Below, piece by piece: positions 50,597 to 59,195 of a stretch of DNA of 64,000 nucleotides. Within the stretch, counting starts at the first letter, position 1. Every line of letters begins with the position of its first letter. The translations under genes and the position numbers were made by a program. The notes under the pieces are model-generated. The model did not search any database. It worked only from the letters and a program-made list of their open reading frames with translations, and had not been told where the DNA came from. The DNA comes from Actinomycetota bacterium. GTDB lineage: Bacteria; Actinomycetota; Actinomycetes; S36-B12; UBA10799. The DNA is taken from the NCBI GenBank assembly GCA_020636995.1, contig JACJWU010000003.1, forward strand, positions 310,001-374,000, given 5' to 3'.

Positions 50597-51846
50597 GGAA
50601 GGCGTGTGCGCAGGTAGAGCAAGGCGCTGACGATCATGCCGATGCCGATCGCCGCTGCAGTCAGGCCGGCATTGACGGCCTGGGGGTCGAGTACCGCCAC
50701 GAAGACGACGCCGGACACCAGCGCGACGTTGACGGCGACGTCGTAGAGGGCGAACACCCGGCCGCGGTTGCCCTCGTCGATCCACTCCTGGACCAGCGTG
50801 TCGCCGCACACCTTGCTCACCTGCCCCGCGAAACCGATCACCAGCCCGGCGAGGATGAGACTGACCACACTCGCGGCCGCGACCCCGAACCACGCCCCCA
50901 CACCGGCCACGAGGTAGGACGTCGACGTCCACCGGATGGGCCCCAGCCGACGGGACATCACCGGGGTGGTGATGGCGCCGAGCAGAGCTCCAGCGGCGGC
51001 CGCGGCCAGCATGACGGCCAGTTCGTTCAACGCCTTGTCAGTGGCATCGGGAGGGTTCAGGTGCAGCCTCAGCAGGAGCACCGCGATCACGGTGCCCGCC
51101 CCGATCGCTATGCGTTGGGCGCTGACCATGGCGATCGCGTTGCGGGCGGGATGCCGATGCCACAACTGGTGGGCGCCGTCGGACAGCCCGCGCAGCACCT
51201 GTCGTGCGGTCTGGGCGTGCTCGCCGGGCAGCGGTCCGAATTCGGTGCGGTGCACCCGGGTGGCGAGAAGACCTGCGATCACGAAGACCCCGGCGGTCAG
51301 GCACAGCACGATCACCGACCCCGTGTCGCCCCCGCCGAGGGCCTGCCGCAGCCCGACGCCGAGGAAGGCGGCGATCGCCGCGGCCATGGTGCCCGCGGTC
51401 GGGGCGATGGCGTTGGCGGTGGTCAGGCTCGGTTCCGGCACCGTCAACGGCACGGCCGCCGACAGTCCCGCGAGGACGAAGCGGTTGATGCCGATGGCAG
51501 CCAGCACGCTGACCCCGAGCCCGACCCCGGAATCACCGTGGGCGGTGAAGTAGATGACCGGGATCATGCTCAGCGCCCGCAGCAGGTTGCCCCAGAGCAG
51601 GACGCGTTGGCGACGCCATCTGTCCAACAACACTCCGGTGAACGGCCCGATGAGTGAGTAGGGCAGCGCGAGGATGGCGAAGGCGGCCGCGATCGCGCTG
51701 GCACTGGCTTGGCGTTCCGGTGAGAAGAGCACGAAGGTCGCCAGGGCGGACTGCAGCATGCCGTCACCGGCCTGGCCGGTCAGCCGGATGGCGAGCAACT
51801 TGCGGTACAGCCGTGACCCGAGTGCGGCCTTCAGCGGGTGGGTCAC
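50593..51846 (-). CDS. MFS transporter
   Basis: A 417-aa major-facilitator protein with about 12 hydrophobic segments. The motif-A-like loop GVLLDRWRRQRVLLWG between helices 2 and 3 and the early MLQSALATFVLFSPERQ are typical of MFS efflux or uptake proteins. The substrate is unknown. The GTG at 51846 overlaps the AbiEi-like gene stop (GTGA), yet a TAGCGT -10 box lies inside that gene's 3' end 7 nt upstream, so it may be both coupled and independently transcribed. Confidence 0.88.
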   Translation of the reverse strand: MTHPLKAALGSRLYRKLLAIRLTGQAGDGMLQSALATFVLFSPERQASASAIAAAFAILALPYSLIGPFTGVLLDRWRRQRVLLWGNLLRALSMIPVIYFTAHGDSGVGLGVSVLAAIGINRFVLAGLSAAVPLTVPEPSLTTANAIAPTAGTMAAAIAAFLGVGLRQALGGGDTGSVIVLCLTAGVFVIAGLLATRVHRTEFGPLPGEHAQTARQVLRGLSDGAHQLWHRHPARNAIAMVSAQRIAIGAGTVIAVLLLRLHLNPPDATDKALNELAVMLAAAAAGALLGAITTPVMSRRLGPIRWTSTSYLVAGVGAWFGVAAASVVSLILAGLVIGFAGQVSKVCGDTLVQEWIDEGNRGRVFALYDVAVNVALVSGVVFVAVLDPQAVNAGLTAAAIGIGMIVSALLYLRTRLP

Positions 51847-52733
51847 GCGGGCAACGCTAGCCTGCTCCGTGCTCTGGTCAGGCGTGACATCTCCGCAGCC
51901 GGGTCGGCGTAGAGGTCGTCCACCGGCACCCGGTGGAATGGATGGCCCATCGCCCGCAGGTCGTCCTCCCGGCGCTTCTCCTCGCGCAGGTCGTCCACTG
52001 TGCGGTACTTCAGCGCACCGTCGATCTCGATGATCAGCCCGTCGAGCAGCAGGTCGGCGAAGTACTGCTTGCCGGAAGCACCCCGCAGCGCGACCCCACA
52101 CCGGGGTTCGGGCAGACCGGCCTGGACCATGTGCCCCCGGTAGAACGACTCGGCTGGGGATTCCGCGGCTGGGTCGGCCAGTTCCAGTGCCTGGGCTCCG
52201 GCGGCGTGCGTCAGCCGACGCCGAACGTCCGTGCGGCACTTCTCGGACGCCAGCACGAAACGATCCTTGGTCCCGGCCAGTCGACGCGCCACTGCGTCGG
52301 TCACCATCAGCGCCTGCGGAAGGGGGAGTTCGGCGGCCACCGTGACGGCTGTGTCGACCAGATCCGTGCAGGGACCCCAGTCGGTCCCAATGGGCGCATG
52401 CACGGCGCGTTGCACCCCGCGCGCGGACCGCGTGCGCTTGCCTCCGATGGTGACGTCAATTCGGTCCCAGGGTGTGAAGCCCGGGTTCGGCAGTCCGAGC
52501 AGGCACGCCGCGGAAGTCCCCATGGCGAAGTGATCGGTCCGAGTGATCAATTCAGCGGCGATGCGCTGGGACTGGCGGGTCCGATCGTCGTCCCCCAGCG
52601 CAGTGACGTAGACCCCGCGGCGCATTCGCACCAGCTGTGCGCGGACGCGCACCCATTGCCGGTACGTGATGTCCTGTGCCAGTACCTCGCGCGGCGTGAA
52701 TGGTCGCAGTCCGAACATTTCTGTGAGGTCCAT
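51843..52733 (-). CDS. AbiEi-antitoxin-like/DUF559 domain protein
   Basis: A 296-aa protein of a type common in actinobacteria. An N-terminal winged-helix part resembles type IV antitoxin AbiEi (MFGLRPFTPREVLAQ, then LVRMRRGVYV), and the C-terminus is a DUF559/Vsr-like endonuclease fold with YFADLLLDGLIIEIDGALKY, whose Asp and Glu-x-Asp fit a PD-(D/E)xK site. Function is unproven; no partner toxin gene is adjacent. The frame is open to 52916, but the upstream residues come from a family B repeat, so the ATG at 52733 is preferred. Confidence 0.7.
   Translation of the reverse strand: MDLTEMFGLRPFTPREVLAQDITYRQWVRVRAQLVRMRRGVYVTALGDDDRTRQSQRIAAELITRTDHFAMGTSAACLLGLPNPGFTPWDRIDVTIGGKRTRSARGVQRAVHAPIGTDWGPCTDLVDTAVTVAAELPLPQALMVTDAVARRLAGTKDRFVLASEKCRTDVRRRLTHAAGAQALELADPAAESPAESFYRGHMVQAGLPEPRCGVALRGASGKQYFADLLLDGLIIEIDGALKYRTVDDLREEKRREDDLRAMGHPFHRVPVDDLYADPAAEMSRLTRARSRLALPA
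51854..51859 (-). promoter_or_regulatory. -10 box giving a leaderless MFS transporter mRNA
   Basis: TAGCGT on the minus strand inside the 3' end of the AbiEi-like gene, ending 7 nt before the GTG at 51846. Confidence 0.5.
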
Positions 52734-52796
52734 GCCTCGACCCTGCGGGTATTCGGCGGCCAGCGCCAACCCCGCTGCGAGCATCTGTGGATCGTG

Positions 52797-52932
52797 GCGT
52801 AGCGAACTGGTTGGGTCCCCGGTGCCGCCGACCAGTAACACGCGGTGTGTGCGGCGGTCGAGCCCGCATCTGCGGCGTGTCGCGTATCGAACTGGTTGGG
52901 GAGGAGGGTGCGCCAACCAGTTTCCTACGCGA
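52797..52932. repeat. Family B palindromic repeats, copies 4 and 5
   Basis: Two units: 52797-52846 (AACTGGTTGGG, then GACCAGTAACACGCGGTGTG) and 52875-52932 (GCGTGTCGCGTATCGAACTG, paired with CCAACCAGTTTCCTACGCG). The second unit runs directly into the ino1 terminator. This is the gap between the AbiEi-like gene and ino1. Confidence 0.85.
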
Positions 52933-52966
52933 AACGGCCCGCCCCCCGATGGGAGCGGGCCGTTCC
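52931..52966 (-). terminator. Rho-independent-like terminator of ino1
   Basis: Perfect 10-bp stem AACGGCCCGC (52933-52942) with GCGGGCCGTT (52955-52964) around a 12-nt loop. Read on the minus strand, the stem ends in TTT just after the ino1 stop. Confidence 0.8.
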
Positions 52967-52976
52967 TCGTGTTGGA

Positions 52977-54053
52977 TCAGCGCTCGACGGTGCCGGCGAT
53001 GAAGTTCTCCACAGCCTCGCGGGCCTCGTCGTCGGTGTACTGCACCGGCGGCGACTTCATGAAGTAGCTGGACGCGGAGAGGATCGGGCCACCGATGCCA
53101 CGGTCCTTGGCGATCTTCGCCGCCCGGATGGCGTCGATGATGATGCCGGCGCTGTTGGGGGAGTCCCACACCTCGAGCTTGTACTCGAGGCTCAGCGGCA
53201 CGTCACCGAAGTTGCGACCCTCGAGACGCACGAACGCCCACTTGCGGTCGTCGAGCCACGCCACGTAGTCCGACGGGCCGATGTGCACGTTGCGGGCAGG
53301 CATCTCGCCCACCAGTTGGGAAGTCACCGACTGGGTCTTCGAGATCTTCTTGGACTCCAGACGCTCGCGCTCGAGCATGTTCATGAAGTCCATGTTCCCG
53401 CCGACGTTGAGCTGGTAGGTCCGGTCGACGGTGACGCCGCGGTCCTCGAACAGCTTGGCCAGCACGCGGTGGGTGATGGTCGCGCCCACCTGGGACTTGA
53501 TGTCGTCACCGACGATCGGTACCCCGGCGTCCTCGAACTTCTTGGCCCACGTGGGGTCACTGGCGATGAAGACGGGCAGTGCGTTGACGAAGGCGACTCC
53601 GGCGTCGATGGCGGCCTGCGCGTAGAACTTCGCGGCCTGCTCGGAGCCCACCGGCAGGTAGCTGACAAGCACGTCGACCTTCGCGTCACGCAGTGCGGTC
53701 ACCACGTCGACCGGCTGGTCGTCGGACTCGGTGATCACCTGGCGGTAGTACTTGCCCAGACCGTCGTAGGTGTGGCCGCGCTGCACGGTGACGCCGGTGG
53801 GCGGCACGTCGCAGATCTTGATGGTGTTGTTCTCGCTTGCCGTGATGGCGTGGGCGATGTCCTGACCGACCTTCTTCGCGTCGACGTCGAAAGCGGTGAC
53901 CCACTCGATGTCCGACACGTGGTACGGCCCGAACTGAACGTGCATGAGCCCCGGAACCTTGGACTCCGGGTCGGCGTCCTTGTAGTACTCGACGCCCTGC
54001 ACAAGCGAGGCGGCACAGTTACCGACACCGACGATGGCGACACGAATAGACAT
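52977..54053 (-). CDS. ino1: Inositol-3-phosphate synthase
   Basis: A 358-aa enzyme converting glucose-6-phosphate to myo-inositol-3-phosphate, needed for phosphatidylinositol, PIMs and mycothiol in actinobacteria. The NAD motif IVGVGNCAASLVQG is at the N-terminus, with NALPVFIASDPTWA and QLNVGGNMDFMNM mid-protein and SDYVAWLDDRKWA near the end. The ATG follows an AAGGAG site 9 nt after the padR stop, so the two genes are co-transcribed. Confidence 0.96.
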   Translation of the reverse strand: MSIRVAIVGVGNCAASLVQGVEYYKDADPESKVPGLMHVQFGPYHVSDIEWVTAFDVDAKKVGQDIAHAITASENNTIKICDVPPTGVTVQRGHTYDGLGKYYRQVITESDDQPVDVVTALRDAKVDVLVSYLPVGSEQAAKFYAQAAIDAGVAFVNALPVFIASDPTWAKKFEDAGVPIVGDDIKSQVGATITHRVLAKLFEDRGVTVDRTYQLNVGGNMDFMNMLERERLESKKISKTQSVTSQLVGEMPARNVHIGPSDYVAWLDDRKWAFVRLEGRNFGDVPLSLEYKLEVWDSPNSAGIIIDAIRAAKIAKDRGIGGPILSASSYFMKSPPVQYTDDEAREAVENFIAGTVER

Positions 54054-54062
54054 TCGTTCTCC

Positions 54063-54665
54063 TTACTTACTCGCCGGCCCGGTGCCGGTCGACGTAGATG
54101 ACGGCGGGTTGCCGTCGATTTCTGAATCAATGAGGTGGGAAAGCCAATCGACTTCCCGCTCGACGCTGTCGAGACCGTGCTGCTGCAGGGTCAGCGTCCA
54201 TTCGTCGAGACGTTCGCGGCGCTTGGCCATGTTGCTGCGCAGTGTGGCCAAACGTTCTTCGAGCCGATTGCGGCGGCCCAGCAGGATGCGCAGGCGGATG
54301 TCGCGGTCGGTGCGGCCGAAGAAGGCGAGGTGCACTCCGAAGAGTTCGTCCTCGTACGCCTCCGGTCCGGCGTCGGCGAGCCACGCCTGGAAGCGGTCCT
54401 TGCCCTCGGGGGTCAGCTTGTAGACGATGCGGGCGCGTCTGCCGGACAGTGCCGGGGCGCCGGCGTCGGCCGGTCCGTCCTCCGCGATCAGACCCGCGGC
54501 CAACATCTCCTTGAGGCAGGGGTACAACGAGCCGTAGGAGATCGCGCGGAACGTGCCGAGCACGCTGTTGAGGCGTTTGCGCAGTTCGTAGCCGTGCATC
54601 GGTCCCTCGTGGAGTAGGCCGAGCACGGCGAACTGGAGGACGTGTGCGCGTTTTGTAGCCGCCAC
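54063..54665 (-). CDS. PadR-family transcriptional regulator
   Basis: A 200-aa repressor with an N-terminal winged helix (LQFAVLGLLHEGPMHGYELRKRLN, then GSLYPCLKEMLAAGLI) and a long C-terminal helical dimerisation part. A longer start (ATG at 54677) is possible, but a GGAGG site 5 nt upstream favours the GTG at 54665. It leads the padR-ino1 operon (Rv0047c/Rv0046c order) and probably autoregulates through the palindrome at 54698-54710. The effector is unknown. Confidence 0.9.
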   Translation of the reverse strand: MAATKRAHVLQFAVLGLLHEGPMHGYELRKRLNSVLGTFRAISYGSLYPCLKEMLAAGLIAEDGPADAGAPALSGRRARIVYKLTPEGKDRFQAWLADAGPEAYEDELFGVHLAFFGRTDRDIRLRILLGRRNRLEERLATLRSNMAKRRERLDEWTLTLQQHGLDSVEREVDWLSHLIDSEIDGNPPSSTSTGTGPASK

Positions 54666-54697
54666 CGAACCCTCCATTTCGTTGGATCGACAAGATG

Positions 54698-54710
54698 TAT
54701 CGAGTCGATA
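54698..54710. promoter_or_regulatory. Candidate PadR operator
   Basis: TATCGAGTCGATA, a perfect 13-bp palindrome (extending to 19 bp with one mismatch) about 35 bp upstream of the padR start. Position and symmetry suit an autoregulatory operator for padR-ino1. Confidence 0.65.
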
Positions 54711-54850
54711 TATTGCGTTCCCATCAACAGTAAACGCACATCGGCGCCCGCGCAAGCATCTTGTGAACGTGATCTGTACCGCATTCGACAACCACGGAAC
54801 TGGACCTCGGCTTGAGCCGATCTTGAGCCGGTGGGCGCAGGCTGGCAGCC

Positions 54851-56056
54851 ATGAGGCAGTTGGACCCGGGGACCATGCTCGACGCGGTATCGGCCGCGGT
54901 CGTGCTCGCCGATGACCAGGGTCGGGTCATCCGGATGAACTCCTACGCGCACAAGGTCTTTCGTGGCCGCCCCACCGAGTTGCGGGAGGTGGGCCTCGAG
55001 TCGCAGGCCGGTGAACAGACCGTCCGCCGTATGGACGGCAGCTCGGTGACGGCATCGGTTGCAGTCACCGTCATCGATGATGGTTTGAGCGTGCTCACCG
55101 TCAGCGAATGGGACGGCCACAACGAATACGCCCGGCTCGACCTCAACGCCTTCGGTGTGGGGACCTGGGACTGGCACATCCCCTCGGGTGACCTGCACTT
55201 CGACCGGCGCTGGTTGGAGATGCTCGGATACCAACAGGGGGAGTTGGACTACGACCTGGAGGCCTGGGAGCGGTTGGTGCACCCGGACGACCGTGATCGC
55301 GTGGATGAGGAACTGCGCGCACATCTGGCCGGCCGCACCCCCACGTACCGCTGCGAGTACCGCTGCCGGCATCGCGACGGCCATTACGTCTGGGTGCTCG
55401 ACACCGGCACCGTGATCGAGCGCGACGCCACGGGCAGACCCCTACGGGCCAGCGGAATCCATCTGGACATCACCGATCGCAAGCGCCAGGACGTCGAACG
55501 CGAGGAGTTGATCGCCGAACTCGAGCGGACGCGGGATCGGTTGAAGGACCTCGTGCGCATCGACGAGCTCACCGGTCTGGGTAATCGTCGCGTTCTCGCC
55601 GAAGCCATGGACCGTGCCTGGCTCGGTGTGGTCAGCCGCGGCGCCAACGTCGGCGTGCTGATGGTCGACCTCGATGGCTTCAAGAACCACAACGACCTGC
55701 ACGGTCACGCCGATGCGGACTCGGTGCTGCGTTCGGTGGCACTGGCCATGTCGTCGGTCGTGCGCGGCCGGGACACGCTGGTGCGCTTCGGCGGCGACGA
55801 GTTCGTGGTGGTACTGCCCGATGCCGAACCCCAGGTGGCGGCCGCGGCGGCGGATCGCATCCGGCAGGCCGTGGCGCAGAGCTCCCCGGTGACCGCCTCG
55901 GTGGGGGTGGCCGTGTGGGTTCCGGGCTGTGGGATCCATGACCCCGATGGCCTGTTCGCGGCCGCTGACCGGGCGCTGTACGCGGCCAAAGCCGCCGGGC
56001 GCGACCGCGCGGCGACCTGGCAGGAAGGCGCCACCTCGGTCCTCCAGCCAGGGTGA
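54851..56056 (+). CDS. PAS-PAS-GGDEF diguanylate cyclase
   Basis: A 401-aa signalling protein. Two PAS domains (about residues 5-75 and 95-215, the second ending in a PAC motif with GIHLDITDRKR) are followed by a coiled coil and a GGDEF domain (about 240-395) with the intact catalytic RFGGDEF (about residue 313) and DELTGLGNRR. It should make cyclic di-GMP; no EAL domain is present. No membrane segment is seen, so it is probably a cytosolic sensor. Direct repeats TTGAGCCG at 54812-54819 and 54823-54830 lie just upstream. Confidence 0.9.
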   Translation: MRQLDPGTMLDAVSAAVVLADDQGRVIRMNSYAHKVFRGRPTELREVGLESQAGEQTVRRMDGSSVTASVAVTVIDDGLSVLTVSEWDGHNEYARLDLNAFGVGTWDWHIPSGDLHFDRRWLEMLGYQQGELDYDLEAWERLVHPDDRDRVDEELRAHLAGRTPTYRCEYRCRHRDGHYVWVLDTGTVIERDATGRPLRASGIHLDITDRKRQDVEREELIAELERTRDRLKDLVRIDELTGLGNRRVLAEAMDRAWLGVVSRGANVGVLMVDLDGFKNHNDLHGHADADSVLRSVALAMSSVVRGRDTLVRFGGDEFVVVLPDAEPQVAAAAADRIRQAVAQSSPVTASVGVAVWVPGCGIHDPDGLFAAADRALYAAKAAGRDRAATWQEGATSVLQPG

Positions 56057-56095
56057 GGTTGCTTACAGCGGGCTGTCGGAGCCCGGTTTTGCACC

Positions 56096-56101
56096 TACCC
56101 T
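56096..56101 (+). promoter_or_regulatory. -10 box giving a leaderless DUF5318 mRNA
   Basis: TACCCT ending 6 nt before the ATG at 56108. Confidence 0.6.
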
Positions 56102-56107
56102 GAAAGC

Positions 56108-56623
56108 ATGGCCGAGATGCGTGCACAGGGCACTGTGCGTGGGAGCAAGGTGCTGGGAGCACCTGGCAAACCCCCGCGTCCACGGCCGGAACTGGCCGAA
56201 CCGGAAGACGTGGCGGACCCCCGCGCGCCTCGCCGGGTGGTGGACTACTCGCTGCAGCGTCGGCAGGCGCTGGGCAAGTTGGTGCTCACCGCGACCGGTG
56301 CCAGCGAGAACCTGGATCCGCACCCGGATCTGCTGCGGGCGGCCAAGTACCACGGTGTGCCGCTGGCTGAGAAGTGCCCGTGGTGCGCCGGCGCCGGCAT
56401 GGTTCTGCTGCGATACGTGTGGGGCGACGAGCTCGGCGATTACGCCGGACGCCAGCACTCGGCCGCTGAGATCGACGAGATGGCCGTGGAGCACGGACAG
56501 TTCCGCGTCGACGAGGTCGAGGTCTGCGGTGAGTGCCACTGGCACTTCCGCCGCCGCAGCTATGTGCTGGGTGACGGGGTCCCGCGCGCGGCACGCCGGG
56601 CCCGCAAGAGCGACACCGTCTAG
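56108..56623 (+). CDS. DUF5318 family protein
   Basis: A 171-aa cytoplasmic protein with two Cys pairs, KCPWCAGAG (about residue 87) and EVCGECHWHF (about residue 144), likely a zinc-binding ribbon. Orthologues (Rv0049-like) precede the class A PBP in most actinobacteria, so co-expression with cell-wall synthesis is expected; the biochemical function is unknown. The N-terminal 45 residues are Pro/Arg-rich and probably disordered. Confidence 0.88.
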   Translation: MAEMRAQGTVRGSKVLGAPGKPPRPRPELAEPEDVADPRAPRRVVDYSLQRRQALGKLVLTATGASENLDPHPDLLRAAKYHGVPLAEKCPWCAGAGMVLLRYVWGDELGDYAGRQHSAAEIDEMAVEHGQFRVDEVEVCGECHWHFRRRSYVLGDGVPRAARRARKSDTV

Positions 56624-56688
56624 AACGGCACCGCGGCGCGCCGCGGCACGTCAAAGACTTGGTGAGATTGAGGAACGAGGATATTCAC

Positions 56689-58845
56689 ATGGCTACGAAG
56701 GCTCCCGCCAAGCCGAAGAAGGCGAAGCGGCGCTTCATCGACTACCCCCGTGCGGGGAAGTCCGGCGTGCGACGCTGGCTGCCTTCCTGGAAGCTCACGC
56801 TGGGGATCATCGCCACGTTGGTGGTGGCAGCCGTCGCCGGCCTCGGAATGGCGGTGGCCAGCATCGAGGTGCCCAAACCGAACGACCTCGCTGTGGCGCA
56901 AACCACCCGGATCTACTTCGACGACGGCAAGACCGAGATCGGGCGGATCGGTGAGGCCAACCGGACCAGCGTGCCGCTGGACCGGATCTCGCCGGAGATG
57001 CAGGCCGCCATACTGGCCGCCGAGGACCGCGGGTACTACAGCCACGGCGGCTTCGACCCCAAGGGACTGCTGCGCGCGACGTGGAACAACGTCACCGGTG
57101 GCACCACTCAGGGAGCCTCGACCATCACGCAGCAGTACGCCAAGAACGCCTACCTCTCGCAGGAGCAGTCCTTCGAGCGCAAGTTCAAGGAGCTTGTGCT
57201 CTCGGTGAAGCTTGAGACCCAGGCGAGCAAGGACGACATCCTCGCGGATTACCTCAACGCCATCTACTACGGCCGCGGCGCGTACGGCATCCAGGCGGCG
57301 TCCCAGGCCTACTTCGGCAAGACCGCATCGAAGCTCGACGCCGCGGAGGCCGCGTACTTGGCCGCGATCATCCGGGCACCATCGTTCTACGCCAGCAAGA
57401 AGGGCCAGGACGAACTCGAGGGCCGCTGGGACTACGTCGTGGCGGGCATGGTCCAGACCGGGGCGTTGACGCAGGCTGAGGCCGACGCACTGGTCTTCCC
57501 GACCCCCCTGCCGTGGAGTGGTGCCTACAACTACTACAAGGGCACCAACGGGTATCTGCTCGAGGCCGCCAAAGAGGCAATGCTCGATCTCGGCTACACC
57601 GAGGACGACATCAACCTCAACGGCTACCGAGTGACGACATCGATCAACAAGCAGGCACAGGATTCCGCGACCGCGGCTGTCGAGGAGTACGGTCCGACGT
57701 ACAACACCGAGGGCCTGCGGATCGGGCTGGCCAGCGTGCGTCCGGGGACCGGCGAGATCGTCGCCATGTACGGCGGCAAGAACTACCTGAAGAACCAGCT
57801 GAACGACGCCACCCAGGCGACCGCGCTGGCCGGTTCGACCTTCAAGCCCTTCGCTCTGACCGCGGCACTGGAGGACGGGATCAGCCTGTATTCGACGTGG
57901 GACGGCAGTTCTCCGCGGACGATCCAGGGCTACACGCTGCAGAACTACGGCAACGTGAGTTTCGGGACTGTCACTCTGCTGAAGGCGACCGAGAACTCGA
58001 TCAACACCCCGTACGTCGAGCTCGGACTGACGGTTGGCACTGAGAACGTGAAGCGTGCGGCGATCCGTTCCGGCGTGCCCAAGGACACCACCGGCCTGCT
58101 GGCCGATCCGACGACCGTTCTGGGTACCGCCTCACCGACAGCGCTCGACATGGCGCACGCGTACTCGACGTTCGCCGCACGTGGCGAGCGCGCCGATCTT
58201 TCCCTGATCACGCAGGTCAAGACACCGGACAAGCAGGTCGACTACGAGTTCGAACCTAAGACCAAGCAGGAGTTCGACGTCGACGTGATGGACAACGTCA
58301 ACTTCGCGCTGCAGCAGGTGGTCAACGTGGGTACGGGTACCACCGCGCTCGGCCTCGGTCGGCCGTCGGCGGGCAAGACCGGTACGACCGACAACAACAT
58401 GTCCGCGTGGTACGTCGGCTACACGCCGCAGTTGGCCACGGCCGTGATGATGGCGAAGTCGGATCAGAACGGGAACATGGTGACCCTGGAGGGCACCGGC
58501 GGGATGTCGAGTGTGACCGGCGGTTCGTTCCCCGCGCAGATCTGGACAGCGTTCAACCGCGGTGCGCTGGAGGGTTTGCCGGTGGAGACGTTCCCGATGC
58601 CGGGCACCTGGGTGGGTTCCGGGGACATCTACCCCTCGACCACCCCGTCCACCAGTCCGTCCGTGTCCCCGAGCGAGGAGGCCCTGCCGTCCGGTGAGAT
58701 CAGCGAGACTCCGCAGGAGCCCACGCAGGAGCCTTCGCAGACACCCACCGAGCAGGCCATCGAGCCCTCGGTGACCCCTAGCCAGCGGGCGCTCGAGCCG
58801 CCACCGTCGCCGTCGGGGGCGGTGTCTCCGTCAGGTAGCCCGTAG
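56689..58845 (+). CDS. ponA: Class A penicillin-binding protein (bifunctional)
   Basis: A 718-aa peptidoglycan glycosyltransferase/transpeptidase. A basic N-terminus and one membrane helix (about residues 37-57) precede the GT51 domain with AEDRGYYSHGGFD and ASTITQQYAKNAYL; the transpeptidase has GSTFKPF (nucleophile), TENSINTPY (SxN) and GKTGTTDNN. The C-terminal 75 residues are Pro/Ser/Thr/Glu-rich, typical of actinobacterial PonA, with no PASTA domain. The ATG at 56689 has a GAGG site and is preferred over one 10 codons upstream. Confidence 0.96.
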   Translation: MATKAPAKPKKAKRRFIDYPRAGKSGVRRWLPSWKLTLGIIATLVVAAVAGLGMAVASIEVPKPNDLAVAQTTRIYFDDGKTEIGRIGEANRTSVPLDRISPEMQAAILAAEDRGYYSHGGFDPKGLLRATWNNVTGGTTQGASTITQQYAKNAYLSQEQSFERKFKELVLSVKLETQASKDDILADYLNAIYYGRGAYGIQAASQAYFGKTASKLDAAEAAYLAAIIRAPSFYASKKGQDELEGRWDYVVAGMVQTGALTQAEADALVFPTPLPWSGAYNYYKGTNGYLLEAAKEAMLDLGYTEDDINLNGYRVTTSINKQAQDSATAAVEEYGPTYNTEGLRIGLASVRPGTGEIVAMYGGKNYLKNQLNDATQATALAGSTFKPFALTAALEDGISLYSTWDGSSPRTIQGYTLQNYGNVSFGTVTLLKATENSINTPYVELGLTVGTENVKRAAIRSGVPKDTTGLLADPTTVLGTASPTALDMAHAYSTFAARGERADLSLITQVKTPDKQVDYEFEPKTKQEFDVDVMDNVNFALQQVVNVGTGTTALGLGRPSAGKTGTTDNNMSAWYVGYTPQLATAVMMAKSDQNGNMVTLEGTGGMSSVTGGSFPAQIWTAFNRGALEGLPVETFPMPGTWVGSGDIYPSTTPSTSPSVSPSEEALPSGEISETPQEPTQEPSQTPTEQAIEPSVTPSQRALEPPPSPSGAVSPSGSP

Positions 58846-59195
58846 CTGTTCTGTCCGGGCACGTTGGTCACGCGGCTGCGGCTGATGAGTGGTCGTCCGC
58901 CTCGCACTGTGTGCTCTGTGCTGGTTGGAGATCCAGCCCATCTGGTCGAGGCGGCGTGGCGGCCTTCCGCCGTTGTTCTGGGGAGGGTGCGGGCTTGCTG
59001 TGGACCCGTAGCGGGGCCCGTCAGGATCTGTCTGGGCAGTCCGGTTAGAGATCGGCATCTTGGTTAGTCGGCGGCTGGTTGGTTAGAGTCCCACGGCCGT
59101 ATAGGGCTAACCGGAGTGCTGTATGTCTAACCGGGATGCCGATCTCTAACCGGGATACCGATGACCACCGCCCGGCCGGCCCGGGGCCCGGCCCG
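58846..59195. other. Intergenic region between ponA and the GT87 gene
   Basis: 350 bp between two convergent genes. The first 195 bp (58846-59040) show no convincing gene, promoter or hairpin; the rest is the family D inverted repeat. Confidence 0.7.
59041..59153. repeat. Family D inverted repeat with perfect 19-bp arms
   Basis: The arms are CCGGTTAGAGATCGGCATC (59041-59059) and its exact reverse complement (59135-59153). Inside lies a second pair GGTTAG (59081-59086) and CTAACC (59107-59112). The architecture (19-bp outer arms, inner TTAG/CTAA words) is like family C, but the sequence differs. It may terminate both convergent genes. Confidence 0.9.
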
